Notes: generated by a model from the letters alone, not told the origin. A stretch of 64,000 nucleotides of DNA from Telopea speciosissima (GCF_018873765.1 NC_057919.1:63564484-63628483); one strand, 5' to 3'; shown: positions 22,149-33,299, numbered from the stretch's first letter. Numbers and translations are program-made.

Positions 22149-23819
22149 GAAAAATTACCAGTGCCACCCCCTGATGTTTGCCCATATTTTAAAGCATACC
22201 CACTAACTAACATAATATCAACCATTACCCATTTTTCAAAATTTCTTTGACCAAAATACCTTTTATCTTTTATTTCTTTTTTTTCTCAGCTCTGTTGTTC
22301 TCTCTTTTTTATCTCTCACTTAAAAGAGAAAAACAGGAAATAAGATAATACCAGCAAAACTTCTCTTCTTCTTCTTGCTGCAATCAAACCGTTCTCTCTT
22401 CTTCTTCTTCCTGCAATCACACCCAAACCACCCCACCAACCTTGCACCCTGCTGCAACTCAAACCACCATACTGGTCCCCTCCTCCTCCTCCTCTTCTTC
22501 TTCTTCTTCAAACCATCCACCTGCCCCTACCCCCTGCTGCAATCAAACCCACCACCATGCTGGCCCTCACCACCCAAACCCCCTGAAAACACACCCCATC
22601 ATGAAGGTGGATCATGATGGATAATATTCTTTGGACCCATGTATTTTATTGCAGAATTCATATGAGCATGATGAGCTTCTAATGAATGCAAAAAAGGTGT
22701 TCCATGATTCACTATAGAATGATGAACATGAGGAGACGATGGCTGGCCATGCAGATTATGATACGGCATCTCAGGATCCACCAGATCACAAGGACCATGA
22801 AGAAATGAAGGACCTTCCAAACCTGGCACTTTAGACCTTTCATCTTTAAGGGTAGCATTCAGAGCTGCCAATTTTTCAGCAATATCAACTGGTGTGTTTG
22901 AGGGAGATAACAAATTTTCTTTAGTTGCATTGAAAGTAGGCATAAATGTGGCATTTTGGGGGTTCATCGAATCAGCTACACATAGCAAGGCATGAAGAGA
23001 CCGCCTTATCCTTGCCCAAGCGCCTTGCCCGAGCAGGGGTGAGGCAGTCTTTTCATGCCTCATTGTGTCCGGCGCTGCACGTGCAGCCCGGGCAAGGTGC
23101 TGCATAGGATCCTTTTGGGTGAATCCAAACTTGCCAACTGTAGAAGAAATCAAACCATCAGAAATCGACTGAAGGTTTTGGAACTTCTGAATAGCACTCA
23201 TAATAGTTTTTCCTTGCGTCAAAGACTCGAAGAGAGAAAGAGAGATAGAAAGATGACAAGGTCATTGGTGCAGCCCATAGCGCAGAAGAGATTGACGAAT
23301 ATGGTCGTGGTTCGATAGAAAAAACATGGAATGCGCTTTGAGATCGCCTGCTACAAGAATAAGGCCCTCTCATGGCGTTCTGGAGTACGTTGGATCGAGA
23401 AAACTACCCCCTTTAGTCTGGCCATATATAAATTGATAAATTGCATTGAATGGTCATTTTGTTTCAAATTCTCAAAGATAACACTGTGTTGATCGTGGAG
23501 ATGGGCGTCGATTTGATCCTAATGATGATAAGTGCTTCATAGAGAGGTTGTCGGTGAGTCTGAGGAAGAAGAAGAAGAAGGGTTTGTGGGTGTTTTAATT
23601 GAAAAGGGTAGATTAGGTACTTTGCCCACTAAGAAGGGTAGAATTATCTTTTAAAAAATATTATGTAGCTGACATCACCACTTAACAGTTCTTAACTAAC
23701 GATAGGAGGTCTGTGTGGAATTAATTTGGTAAAGTTGGGGGTAGTGCTGATATTGTGGTAATTAGTGGGTGTGCTTTAAAATATAGGCAAACGTCAAGGG
23801 GTGGCATTGAAAATTTCCC
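22149..23819. mobile_element. Second MULE-like element with long inverted ends
   Basis: The left end (about 22149-22240) and the reverse complement of the right end (about 23728-23819) share 'tgccaccccctgatgtttgc' (right: one or two changes) and 'atattttaaagcatacccact'. It starts 27 bases after the previous element. No clear target duplication was seen. The interior has C/T-rich tracts and one 207-codon minus-strand frame (22599-23222). Confidence 0.7.
22599..23222 (-). CDS. Unrecognised 207-codon open frame inside the MULE-like element
   Basis: The frame starts MTQGKTIMSAIQKF and ends HHDPPS. It has a hydrophilic N-terminal half, a short VDIAEKLAALNATLKDERSK stretch that could be helical, and a His/Pro-rich end. 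I do not recognise a family and see no membrane segment or catalytic motif. It may be a captured host fragment, a decayed element protein, or chance. Confidence 0.2.
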   Translation of the reverse strand: MTQGKTIMSAIQKFQNLQSISDGLISSTVGKFGFTQKDPMQHLARAARAAPDTMRHEKTASPLLGQGAWARIRRSLHALLCVADSMNPQNATFMPTFNATKENLLSPSNTPVDIAEKLAALNATLKDERSKVPGLEGPSFLHGPCDLVDPEMPYHNLHGQPSSPHVHHSIVNHGTPFLHSLEAHHAHMNSAIKYMGPKNIIHHDPPS

Positions 23820-23919
23820 TTATTTGACACTTATTTGAGAAAAGGCAAAAGTTCCACTATTATATGTAGGGTTGCAATAGGGTCAGGTTGGGCCAGGCTT
23901 TATAAAACCCTAGCCCAAC

Positions 23920-24058
23920 TATACCCAAGGGGTCAGCTCAGTTGGCAAAAGACCAACTCCTCAAATAAGAGGTCATGAGTTCAAACCACCTTGAGGCCTA
24001 TCCCCATCCCCTAATTCCACCCCCCTATTATACAAGCTCTTAATCCAAAAAAAAAAAA
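23920..24058 (+). mobile_element. tRNA-derived SINE nested in the hAT element
   Basis: A box A-like gtcagctcagttggc and a box B-like gtcatgagttcaaacc start the unit. It ends in taatcc plus an A run. Target copies accctagcccaac (23907-23919) and acccttgcccaac (24059-24071) differ at one base and are hAT sequence, so the SINE came later. Confidence 0.8.
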
Positions 24059-24280
24059 ACCCTTGCCCAACCCTAAGTCCCCTTAGCTGGACCCAAGCCC
24101 GACCCCAACCCTAACCTGCCCTCAAGGTCGGGCCGGGCTGACCTTTATTGGCCCTAATCATGGGGAGGGGGAAGGAAATGCATGGGCAAAAATGGGTCGG
24201 GAAGAAAATTATCAATTTTACTTAAAATAACACTATAATAAAATGTGTTATATGATTTAGGGAAAAAGTTCTCTATTTAG

Positions 24281-24407
24281 GAGTGTGGCCTACGCCAGCA
24301 CTCCCATGAGTCTATCTCTCTCCTCCCCATGTGACAAGACACCTCTGCCCCCTTGTTTTAAGGAGGAGAGAGATAGACACATGGGAGTGCTGGCATAGGC
24401 CACACTC
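24281..24407. mobile_element. Foldback (MITE-like) element nested in the hAT element
   Basis: Arms of about 46 bases (24281-24326 and 24362-24407) are nearly perfect inverted copies beginning gagtgtggcctacgccagca. The loop is about 35 bases. Confidence 0.85.
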
Positions 24408-24872
24408 TCGTACAGAAAATTGCCTCCCATTATTATGTTCATTTTTAATATATTATATCAATATATTGTTATAGAACAACTTAGAACAGGGTCGGGCCGG
24501 GCCAAGCTTTGCCCAAGGTCTCAACCCTGACCCGACCCTGATTTAGAGCTCAGGGCCAAATATCTCAACCCAGGCCCTGTTCGGGCTCGAGGCGACAGGG
24601 CCAAACTTGCACCCCTATTTATATGATTACTACCGTATCCACAACTCTAGCCTATTAGCATCTTTGCTCCTTCCTGATCTGTTCATATCCACTTATCGTC
24701 TAGATTCTCGATTTTGTCTCGATAGAGGAGCAATTCACCACGACCACAGAAGAATTCAGAAACCAGTTTGATTCCCTTCGTTCATTTTCCTTATTCTGCA
24801 GTTATGCAGTGTAAACAGTCAACCCCTTCTCCTCCTAATTCACCACTTCACTCACAGTAGCTGAAGAGAAAG

Positions 24873-26150
24873 ATGTCACTCTGTTTCTCCAGCAATGGCT
24901 TCACACTTCGTTCAGCACAACTGCGATGCTTCCAAAAATGCTATCCTTCTCAACAACTGCCCATCAGCCAAATTCACTTCAATCTCAACCTTTTCAATTC
25001 CTCATCAGCTTTTCTGCTAAAATTCTCTGAACCTGCTAAGCTTAACACTAGCAGACAGAGGTTCTGCTCTATAACGGCTTCGAATGCCCCAACCGTCGAA
25101 GCTGAAACCGTTCCGTCAACATTCCGGGAGAAAAATCCGAGAGACGTGAATGTTCTGGTAGTGGGTTCAACTGGTTACATAGGGAAATTCGTGGTTAAGG
25201 AATTGGTGAACAGAGGTTTTAACGCCATCGCCATTGCCAGAGAGAGAAGCGGAATTAGAGGGCGAAACAGCAAGGAAGAGACCTTAGAACAGTTGAATGG
25301 GGCCAATGTATGCTTCTCAGACGTTACCCACCTGGGCTCTCTGGAAAACTGTCTGGAAAGCTTCGGATCTTCAATCGACGTTGTTGTTTCCTGCCTTGCT
25401 AGCCGTACCGGTGGCGTCAAGGACTCGTGGAAGATTGATTATGAGGCCACAAAGAATAGTCTTGTGGTTGGTAGGAGACAAGGTGCTTCGCATTTCGTTC
25501 TGCTCTCAGCAATTTGCGTGCAGAAGCCGCTTCTTGAATTCCAGCGTGCTAAGTTGAAATTTGAGGCTGAATTGATGAGAGAAGCCGAGGAAGATGAGAA
25601 TTTCACTTACAGCATCGTAAGGCCGACCGCATTCTTCAAGAGTTTGGGTGGGCAGGTCGAAACGGTCAAAGAAGGGAAGCCTTACGTGATGTTTGGAGAT
25701 GGGAAACTCTGTGCGTGTAAGCCCATCAGTGAGCAGGATTTGGCTTCATTTATGGCTGACTGCGTGTTGAGCAAAGATAAGATTAACCAGGTTCTCCCAA
25801 TTGGCGGTCACGGGAAGGCATTGACACCATTGGAGCAGGGGGAGATTCTGTTTAGGCTTCTGGGGAAAGAACCCAAGTTCTTGAAAGTTCCGATTGGGAT
25901 AATGGATTTTGCAATTGGGGTTCTTGATGTTCTTGTGAAGATCTTCCCTTCAATGGAAGATGCTGCTGAGTTTGGGAAAATTGGGAGGTACTATGCTGCT
26001 GAGAGTATGTTGGTTTTGGATCCAGAGACTGGGGAGTACAGTGCAGAGAAAACTCCGAGCTATGGGAAAGACACCTTGGAAGATTTCTTTGAGAAGGTTA
26101 TCAGGGAAGGGATGGCTGGCCAAGAACTGGGGGAGCAAACAATTTTCTGA
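24873..26150 (+). CDS. DVR: Divinyl chlorophyllide a 8-vinyl-reductase, chloroplastic
   Basis: Reduces the 8-vinyl group of divinyl (proto)chlorophyllide with NADPH to give the monovinyl form in chlorophyll synthesis in the plastid. 425 codons, single exon, intact. Residues 1-70 are Ser-rich and nearly free of acidic residues, a transit peptide. A Rossmann NADPH-binding loop GSTGYIG lies at 98-104. The following NmrA/SDR-like body includes [23 protein letters not shown] and [14 protein letters not shown]. It keeps the long C-terminal segment of plant DVR ([15 protein letters not shown] onward). The length matches the family, and no stop or frameshift is seen. The ATG at 24873 is the first in frame with the transit peptide. 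No transposon interrupts it, though the upstream hAT ends 255 bases away. Confidence 0.96.
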   Translation: MSLCFSSNGFTLRSAQLRCFQKCYPSQQLPISQIHFNLNLFNSSSAFLLKFSEPAKLNTSRQRFCSITASNAPTVEAETVPSTFREKNPRDVNVLVVGSTGYIGKFVVKELVNRGFNAIAIARERSGIRGRNSKEETLEQLNGANVCFSDVTHLGSLENCLESFGSSIDVVVSCLASRTGGVKDSWKIDYEATKNSLVVGRRQGASHFVLLSAICVQKPLLEFQRAKLKFEAELMREAEEDENFTYSIVRPTAFFKSLGGQVETVKEGKPYVMFGDGKLCACKPISEQDLASFMADCVLSKDKINQVLPIGGHGKALTPLEQGEILFRLLGKEPKFLKVPIGIMDFAIGVLDVLVKIFPSMEDAAEFGKIGRYYAAESMLVLDPETGEYSAEKTPSYGKDTLEDFFEKVIREGMAGQELGEQTIF

Positions 26151-27530
26151 TTGTTCCCCATGTTTTTTAGAGTTTGAAACTTTTGGGGTCATGGGTGCCA
26201 CTGATAGATATGTCTTTTTGGTGAAGGCACAGAAACAGGTCCCTGGGCTTGATAGAGCTGTCCGGATCAAACAGTTTTGTAACATTGATTGCATTGAGGT
26301 ATTTGGTTCTCTGTCAAACCTTATGTTGTATGAGTTCCTGTGCAGCTTCTGTTTTCTGTTAAAGTGTTCATATTATGTTAAAGTATCAATTAATGTTATG
26401 AAGTTGCACACAAGTTTTTGGATAAGCTTTTCCATTGTTATTTGTCCTTACTGAATGCATTACTTGTGTCAATGTTTAAATGTGTGATTTTTCAAAACTT
26501 GGTAAAGCATTTTGGTCTTTTATAAGAAACCAAGCCCTTCTGCATGAATCTGGTTATCTTTTTTGCTGAACTCTGTGCTTTTATCGTTATGAAGACCCCA
26601 ACTTATAGCCTAAAGTGGATGGTGGTATCTGCCCTTAAACTCTTTGGTTGCTCATATAATTGGCTGTGATATTCCCTTTTCAAGTCTTCTCATTCTAGTT
26701 TTGATCATTTTCAACTGGTTGGGTGCTGGAACTGCTGAACTGTATGCACAAAGCATATAATGCAATTTGGAGAACTTGAGTTGTGAAACCATATCACAAG
26801 GTCAATGTGGCCACAATGAAATGAACTTCTGCCAAATAAGGTTGTAAAGCACTAGACCTCAATATCTCACGATAAGACAATTAAATGATGCTTAGTGGAT
26901 TTTTGAAGAAAACATTTAGTCATGTGGATTGCAATTTTTGTGGCTTGACTACAGAGGTTCTATGGTTATGCATCTCAAATTTTAAGTGTTTTAAGATTCT
27001 TTTAAAGTATTGCCGATGCAACAATAACAGAACCTGAATCAGTACTTGGACATAATAAAGAGAGAAGAGAGGAGAAGAGAAGAGAAGAGAACACAGGTGG
27101 GGGGCTTTATTATAATGATGTAGAAGGAACTAAGGACAATTAAGGACCAGTCCACAACTAAAGACTAGACTAAAGACTGGACAAAAGTGTACTTTACACT
27201 TAAATAAGCAAAGAACATTACATATATACCCCCCACAGAACCGACACACATATAACCCATAGAACTGCACACTTAACAGCCCAAACTCCCTAGTTGACCA
27301 TATTTTTTGTTGGCTGTCTGACATACTCTTCTCCAAATACAATGTTTAGGGACACTAAGAAATCTTATTATACTAATATCAAAAGTACATGCCACAGACA
27401 ATTCTTAAACCTTCAGACGTAACAGAGTAAAGAAAGAAGGAAAGGAAAAGAAGCATAAACTCTAGTAGTAACATAAGAAGACAAGTCCACCAAGTGTCCT
27501 AAAGCATTTGTTGGAGGCTCGTGCTCTATT
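26151..27530. other. 3' flank of DVR, intergenic
   Basis: DVR untranslated and intergenic sequence without recognisable genes. A (gagaa)n purine repeat lies near 27060-27092. DVR and the gene at 27531-28400 converge here. Confidence 0.5.
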
Positions 27531-28400
27531 TCATGTATCTGCTTTCAGCATCAAGCCATTGTACCTCCGTGCAGCCTCTTTGCTATCGATGGCTGGTGTC
27601 GGAGGAGAAAAATTAACTCTTGGTACTGCAGGAGAAGGTACTGTAAACCGAGGCTCTGTTGTGAATGTTTTGTCATATGAAGGCTTTGTTGCTTCCTTGA
27701 TGTACTCAACAGCAGTTCCTATGTCATTTGTTGGTTTGCCCAGTGGACTGTCATAACTGGGCGGTGTTGCCCAACCAACACGGCTGGGCCTCGTCCAACC
27801 ACCTGTTGTGATCACTGTTGGATCCTGTGTACCATTTGGCACTGTTTCATAGTGATCTTTGGGGTCACAATAGCCATTGGTTCCATCATGACAAGGGGGG
27901 TTGGGTGTACGACGCCAATACGCACCATTCAAGGGTCCCATCCTGGTCGGTCGACTTGCTTCTGTTTGGACTTTGCCAATAAATTCATCAACTATTGGGG
28001 GTCGTTCATAAGATGGGTTCACAGGACTGCTCCATTCCTTCTTGATGGTTCCATAATCTTTTGTTGGTCCCATTCTTGTAGGAGAGCTATCTTTGTACCT
28101 GGTAACCAAAGGTGCATGAACTTGCTCACCTCTGGTCTCTCTTTTAGTAACAATGTACTGTGTGTTGTCCTCAGGAGTGCAGGCAACAATCGCGTGTTTC
28201 CGACCCTCAGCGTCAATGATGACAGGACTGCACCTGTGATCTTGACACCCCTCATAGTTGGTAGGAAAGCCAGTATTCCTCCATTGATCTGACCGTTCTT
28301 CAACTCCATTGTATGAACTTCCCCATGGCTGGATTGTAGTGCCTGACCTGCTCTTCTCCTGGGCAACATACCCTCTGTTCTTGTAACCGTACCCAGCCAT
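27531..28400 (-). CDS. Uncharacterised plant protein, 289 residues, single exon
   Basis: Intact frame from ATG (28398-28400). The protein is rich in Pro, Thr, Tyr, Gly and charged residues with no membrane segment or signal peptide, so it is probably mostly disordered. A hexamer PTRMGP occurs at residues 107-112 and 151-156, and a variant RPSRVGW at 204-210, suggesting an internal repeat of about 44-55 residues. Two early Cys (52, 57) and two later Cys (170, 178) could pair or bind metal. A TATA box on the minus strand (28462-28470) lies about 62 bases before the ATG, which supports expression. I do not recognise the family. Confidence 0.8.
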   Translation of the reverse strand: MAGYGYKNRGYVAQEKSRSGTTIQPWGSSYNGVEERSDQWRNTGFPTNYEGCQDHRCSPVIIDAEGRKHAIVACTPEDNTQYIVTKRETRGEQVHAPLVTRYKDSSPTRMGPTKDYGTIKKEWSSPVNPSYERPPIVDEFIGKVQTEASRPTRMGPLNGAYWRRTPNPPCHDGTNGYCDPKDHYETVPNGTQDPTVITTGGWTRPSRVGWATPPSYDSPLGKPTNDIGTAVEYIKEATKPSYDKTFTTEPRFTVPSPAVPRVNFSPPTPAIDSKEAARRYNGLMLKADT

Positions 28401-28461
28401 TACTTAATATGCTCTTGGGCCAACAACTCCCTTCTCAGTTGTAAGAGAGGCCAAGCTTCTC

Positions 28462-28470
28462 CTTATATAG
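28462..28470 (-). promoter_or_regulatory. TATA box of the 289-residue gene
   Basis: The minus strand reads ctatataagg, about 60 bases upstream of the ATG, giving a leader of roughly 30 bases. Confidence 0.65.
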
Positions 28471-29936
28471 CTCTTACATATCAAAAGCGCCATGCCCCAA
28501 CGGAGAGGGTCACTGATTCTTTTACAGTGCCTCCACCCAAAAATCTAATGGAGAAGGATCAGATTCTGCTCTGGTAAGATATTCCCTTTTGAGTGCGGCC
28601 ATCCAAAAAAATTGCATGATGGATCGATCGTATTCAGTTTTATACTAGGTATGTGACTTCTATTGGCCTATAATGTATCACATTCTGCGCAAATTAGCAT
28701 AAATTGCTTTCATACTTAACTTTCACATTGAGGGGTGTATAGAATTTCACAGGAGTCTCCCAAAAGAATAAAGAGAAAAGGTTTGAGAATTTCTAGAGTA
28801 TATGAGAAAGGTGTGCACCTCTCATGGTGATTCCATGGTGTTGTGTGTTGGACAGGGAAGAATAAAGAGAGAATTTGATAAGCAGGAATCATTCTTATGG
28901 ATGTCTATTCAGTGCCAGTGACAACAGAGTTCTTTCTCCACTTACAAATGCCAATCAGCAAGATATTGAAGTACTAATGCAGTAACTGGCCTATGAGGAT
29001 TGGTGTTGGGAGTTTAGCTCTGTTCTTTTGATCCAGGGTTTTGCAAAATTATTCTGGGTAGAAGACTATAATTATTGGATGTAGCTTTTGATTTTCAAAT
29101 TAAGCTATGGGTTATGAAAATTTTAAAATGATGTGACAGAAACAGTGATGCAAGTTGATGTTAGATTTGGGACTGAGGGCATCCATTCACCTCATAAATG
29201 CTTTGGCAAATTATAAAGATCATGGAACAAATCTTTACATATTCCATTTTTAGTGCATTCCAAACAGAATTAGTTCTTCAGAATTATACTTCTTATCATT
29301 CTACTTGATTTTTCTGAGATGTCAAGATATTGTTAACCTGTTGCTCAAAAAAAATCAAATCAAATCAAACAAAATAAAAGTTTCAACTCCTCCCTAGACC
29401 GACCCATCCACTTGCATTATTTTTCATCATTCATCAAACTTGAGCATGAAATTATCATCAAAAAATGTAGAGCATGAAATTACCTGTTCTGATGGTATAA
29501 CAGCTATGAAATTGTATCTGCATATCAAGTGGGAGGGGTAGGAGTACTATATTTAGAAGCACAAAATTGATTCCAACACATAACATGCAAGTGGGAGAAG
29601 CTGTGTGCTCTTCTGCTTTAATGGGTATACCAACATTTTTTTGGGTTTTATTTATTAAAGAGGATCCTTAGAAAGATGTTGTATCTGTTTAATGCATCAG
29701 GTGTTAGGAGTTGAAGAGTTTCAGAAGCCAACAAGTTTTATTTCTCTCTCTCTAATCTTACTTTTTTCCCCCACAGTTTGTAGTGAGGAAGATGGAGATT
29801 CCTACACTCCAAATACCACATAACAAATGCATGAACTCAACCTTTTACTTGTCAACCAAAGTATATGAATAAATATATGGATAGTATGGTATGGTGAGCA
29901 ATTATTGCAGCAAGGTTGGGTTGTGTCATCTTCTCG
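28471..29936. other. Intergenic, nothing recognised
   Basis: AT-rich sequence upstream of the 289-residue gene. No gene, paired repeat or RNA gene is seen. Confidence 0.4.
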
Positions 29937-29944
29937 TTTAGGAC

Positions 29945-30076
29945 TAGGGATGTAAACGGATCGGATTTGACTCGGATAGTGCTATATCTGCATCCACGTT
30001 CGATTAGCTTTTGGACGGATTCGAATAGTACTAAACGGATACAGAAACGGATTTTGACTATTCATTTACACCCCTA
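29945..30076. mobile_element. Small hAT MITE (TAGGG ends)
   Basis: Ends tagggatgtaaacggatcgg and, reversed, taggggtgtaaatgaatag. The eight-base flanks TTTAGGAC (29937-29944) and TTGAGGAC (30077-30084) differ at one base. Confidence 0.75.
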
Positions 30077-30084
30077 TTGAGGAC

Positions 30085-30837
30085 CCATCACTTCTTTTTG
30101 ATTAACGATATATATTGTCCTGTACACATTCTTATGTTCTTCAACGCTAGGCCATACGGGTTAATAGAGTTCTTTAGTTCCTCTCCCCCCCAACACCCAA
30201 CCAACACCCAACACAAAAAAAAGAAAAGAAAAGAAGAAGATAACACTTAAATCCAACAAGATTAGGGTTTCAAAATCCAGCCCAAACTGGTCGGACTGGC
30301 TGAAACGATTGAAAAAACCAAACTGAACCCTTAACAGTTAGACTTTGGTTTAGGTTTTTATGATATAAATTCAAAATGAACCGGGCCGAAACCGAAGTGA
30401 ATAAAAAAACAGAAAAAACCAAAATTTTCTTTATTATGTATATATATGCCAAACCAAACAGACAAAAACCCGGTAACGAATGATAAGAGCCCATTAAGGC
30501 AATCCAATAAAAGAACGAACTGGGCCGAAATCGAAACCTATTAAAACCAAACTTCATCTTTGGGGTTCAATTTTGGTTTGACCCAATGCCAAACCTAAAC
30601 CGGACCGGACTGACCAAATTGACATCCCCAATACAGAGTTCTTTAGTAGATTGAGGAACTAAAAAGTTATTATACTCAAATCATTAATTGTTTGTTGAGT
30701 TTATGAACCGTGGGTGATACTGAAGGAGGAAAAGGTGGGTTTCAATTTTCAATGACCAATTGACCCATTCCCAATATGATCAGGATTCACGACACCCCCC
30801 CCCCCCCCCCCGCCCCCTCCCCCGAATTTTTTTCTGT
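30085..30837. other. Intergenic, AT-rich with an 'aaccgaa/ggccgaaa' word bias
   Basis: Repeated short words such as gggccgaaa and aaaccaaa occur between about 30250 and 30620. The end reads ggaccggactgaccaaattg, resembling the terminal text of plant hAT MITEs, but no matching left end was found. A run of about 18 C lies near 30793-30811. Confidence 0.35.
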
Positions 30838-30985
30838 ACGGTTGCCTGACCGGTGCGGTTCCCTAGTTCCTCTCATAAGAGGAGGGTGGATCCCACCTGG
30901 GTAGATTATTTGGTCAGGTGCTTCGGGTGGATCCCACCCCCCTCTTATGAGAGGAACTAGGGAACCGCACCGGTCAGGGAACCGT
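30838..30985. mobile_element. Foldback (MITE-like) element
   Basis: Arms of about 60 bases are nearly perfect inverted copies beginning acggttgcctgaccggtgcg. The loop is under 30 bases. It abuts the MULE-like element that starts at 31016. Confidence 0.85.
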
Positions 30986-31015
30986 AGAAGAATAATTGTC
31001 GCCCCCACAAAAAAA

Positions 31016-32241
31016 GGGTTTTTGACAAATGCCCCCCTAAAAATGCCCATTTATCCAAAATGCCTCCCTACAACTTTTCTAATTGCAAACCCCCCCTTAC
31101 TTTCAAAACTTTATAGCACTTTGGTCCCTGCCGTTAATTTGGAACGTTAAATGTTAGTTTCAAGGTATTTAATGACCAAAAATGCCCTTCTGATAAAAAA
31201 CCACCAAAATTTAAAAATTAAATGACCAAAATACCCTCATCTTCTCCAAATGGTTTAGGGTTTGAAATTGAAAATCAAACCCCAATCTATTTGGGGAAGA
31301 TGAACCCTAAAATCAAGCCTCCAAAATTGAAGTTGCAATGAAGAAATTTGTGGAGTAGAGCATATTGATTGACTTGGTCCTTTCAGACTTGGTTCAGTAC
31401 TGATACAAAGTATACTTGTAGACTGAAACATCATTTATTGTAAGCTTCTACTTGGAGCGACTCTAACATAAACGGAAGGCTCATGGCTCTGTAGTCTTCA
31501 ACGTTTAAAAACAGTACTGAAGGGTAATGCTAATGGCCAATTAAGGTTCTTGAAATTCATCGCCCGTCTCCGGTAGAAAGGGATTAGGGGGAATTTCAAT
31601 TTCAACATTACCTTCCAATATTTGGATGACTCTATCCATGTATGGCCTATTGGAGGGGATGTGTTGAATGCACCATAGACCCACCAAACAAATCCTCTCC
31701 ACAAGTACCTCATCAGCATCATCATGTGCTCCTGATCCTTTTTGGTTTCTTTCTTTTATCTCCTCATTAATAATCACAACCGAAGCAGCAACATTAATCT
31801 CCATGTTTCGAATCATGAGTAAAGAAGGTAATTCACCAATCTGGACCTTGTTAAATGCGCATAGAGGAAAATAAGCTGAAAGGACCATGTTGATCAATAT
31901 TCCCTAATCCACAAATTTCTTCAATGTAACTTCAATTTTGGAGGTTTTATTTTAGGGCATCTTCCCCAAATGGTTTAGGGTTTGATTTTCAGTTTCAAAC
32001 CCTAAACCATTTGGAGAAGATGAGGGCATTGTGGTCATTTTATTTTTAAATTTTGGTGGGTTTGATCAAAAAGGCATTTTGGTTAGTAGATACCTTGAAA
32101 CTAACATCTAACGTTTCAAATTAACGGCAGGGACCAAAGTACTACACAGTTTTGAAAATAAGAGGGAGTTTGCAATTAAAAAAGTTGTAAGGAGGCATTT
32201 GGAAAAATGAGCATTTTCAGGGGGGCATTTGTCAAAAACCC
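31016..32241. mobile_element. Pack-MULE-like element carrying a receptor-kinase fragment
   Basis: The ends are long inverted repeats of about 335 bases (31016-31353 and 31905-32241). Both start gggtttttgacaaatgcccc and include a 'ccctgccgttaatttg' block and an 'aaccatttgg' block. The captured interior (about 31354-31904) has no transposase. A-rich flanks make the target duplication ambiguous. Confidence 0.8.
31541..31897 (-). pseudogene. Captured C-terminal fragment of a receptor-like protein kinase
   Basis: A 118-codon frame includes ERICLVGLWCIQHIPSNRP and ILEGNVEIEIPPNPFLPE. This is the kinase-domain end (subdomain XI, with the conserved Arg in NRP) and tail of LRK10L/PR5K-type receptor kinases. 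The ATP site, catalytic loop and extracellular parts are absent. It lies between the inverted repeats of the MULE-like element, and the first 40 or so residues may come from elsewhere. Confidence 0.7.
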
Positions 32242-32799
32242 AAAAAAGAAAGTACATTAAGTTTGATTTATATGGAAGGTTTCAAATATTGAGATCAAAT
32301 CAGGAGCATGTTGCCAATGGATCCAACAGTAGCTGATATCTCACCATATGAATCACAGAGCAAGCAGGATCAAGTTTGATTTGCATAGCTTATCCCATAT
32401 ATGAGTATCAAACACTAGCTTTAAAACCTCCTTTCTAAATCCATTGAGTACTTTTAAATGGGATTACCCCCCCCCCCCCAAAAAAAAAAAAAAAACTTCT
32501 AAATGGAAATTAAGCTTCCGCGAAGGAAACCCAAAACCTTGAAAAAAACAAACAAAAAGGTTGGTCTCGAGATTGTTGGGAAGATAGACAATTCCCTAGA
32601 TTATCCATGTGACAAGTTTATTAAACAGCAGCCCACCATGAATCAAAGCTTTCTCATATTATGATCCATATTGAATTGAATAATGCAAAGTCGACCTCGA
32701 GCCAGAGAAATCAACGGGAGATCGGTTGCAGCAGGATCGATACAATAAAAAGAATAAAATTAAATAATTGAAACTCTTTTTATATTGCTATTTTCTGTT
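32242..32799. other. Intergenic, nothing recognised
   Basis: Contains a C run followed by an A run (about 32467-32495). No gene is seen. Confidence 0.4.
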
Positions 32800-33280
32800 T
32801 ACATATGAACAAGAACATCAATGGTTAGGAAAGAAGAAGAAAGGGAAATAGAAGGAGGGGATAGTATTCACTATCTCAGACCATCCTCCTCTCACCCACG
32901 TTATCTCACCGTTGCCACATCTCACAGCTTCATCAATATCTATTTTTCTTCAATCTCTGTCTCTTTTCTGTTCAGCCACACACATGTATTTATAATAAAA
33001 CAACCCAATCCTAATCTAAGAAAGAAACTAATTAATAAAGCCTATAAAATAGAAACTAGACTCTAACTAAAATTCCCAATTAGGATTACAACTCAAATAG
33101 GAAACTAAATAAACATCTAATAAAAAAATAACACCAAAAATCAACTCCTCTAAGCGAGCAGTCCATATCAGCCCCCAAATCACTGTTCATGTGAACAGTG
33201 CCTTGTGGTACTGTTGACGTGAATAATAACTTTTTTTTTTCTTGGTCTCTTTACATGCGTTGACGAACATCTGCATGTAA
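32800..33280 (-). repeat. LTR-like fragment, minus strand
   Basis: On the minus strand a ttataaatacatg box (near 32990) is followed by a transcript-start-like region, with a palindrome CACTGTTCA-TG-TGAACAGTG at 33181-33200 upstream. The solo LTR at 46228 has similar palindromes near its start. Ends were not defined. Confidence 0.4.
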
Positions 33281-33299
33281 GGCTAGGTTGATACCAAAT

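Larger units (their letters stand above)
23867..24617. mobile_element. Non-autonomous hAT element (TAGGG ends)
   Basis: The ends are tagggttgcaatagggtc and, reversed, taggggtgcaagtttggccc, rich in 'gggtcgggccggg'. The eight-base flanks ATTATATG (23859-23866) and TTTATATG (24618-24625) differ at one base, as expected for hAT. It contains a nested SINE and a nested foldback element. Its right end is about 255 bases from the DVR start codon. Confidence 0.8.

Noticed and set aside
24873..26454. Extra open frames at 25175-25557 and 25950-26454 overlapping DVR
   Set aside because: Other-frame shadows of the intact DVR gene.
30787..30811. Long C run near the foldback element
   Set aside because: Homopolymer tract with no evident role. 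Its length may also be uncertain in sequencing.
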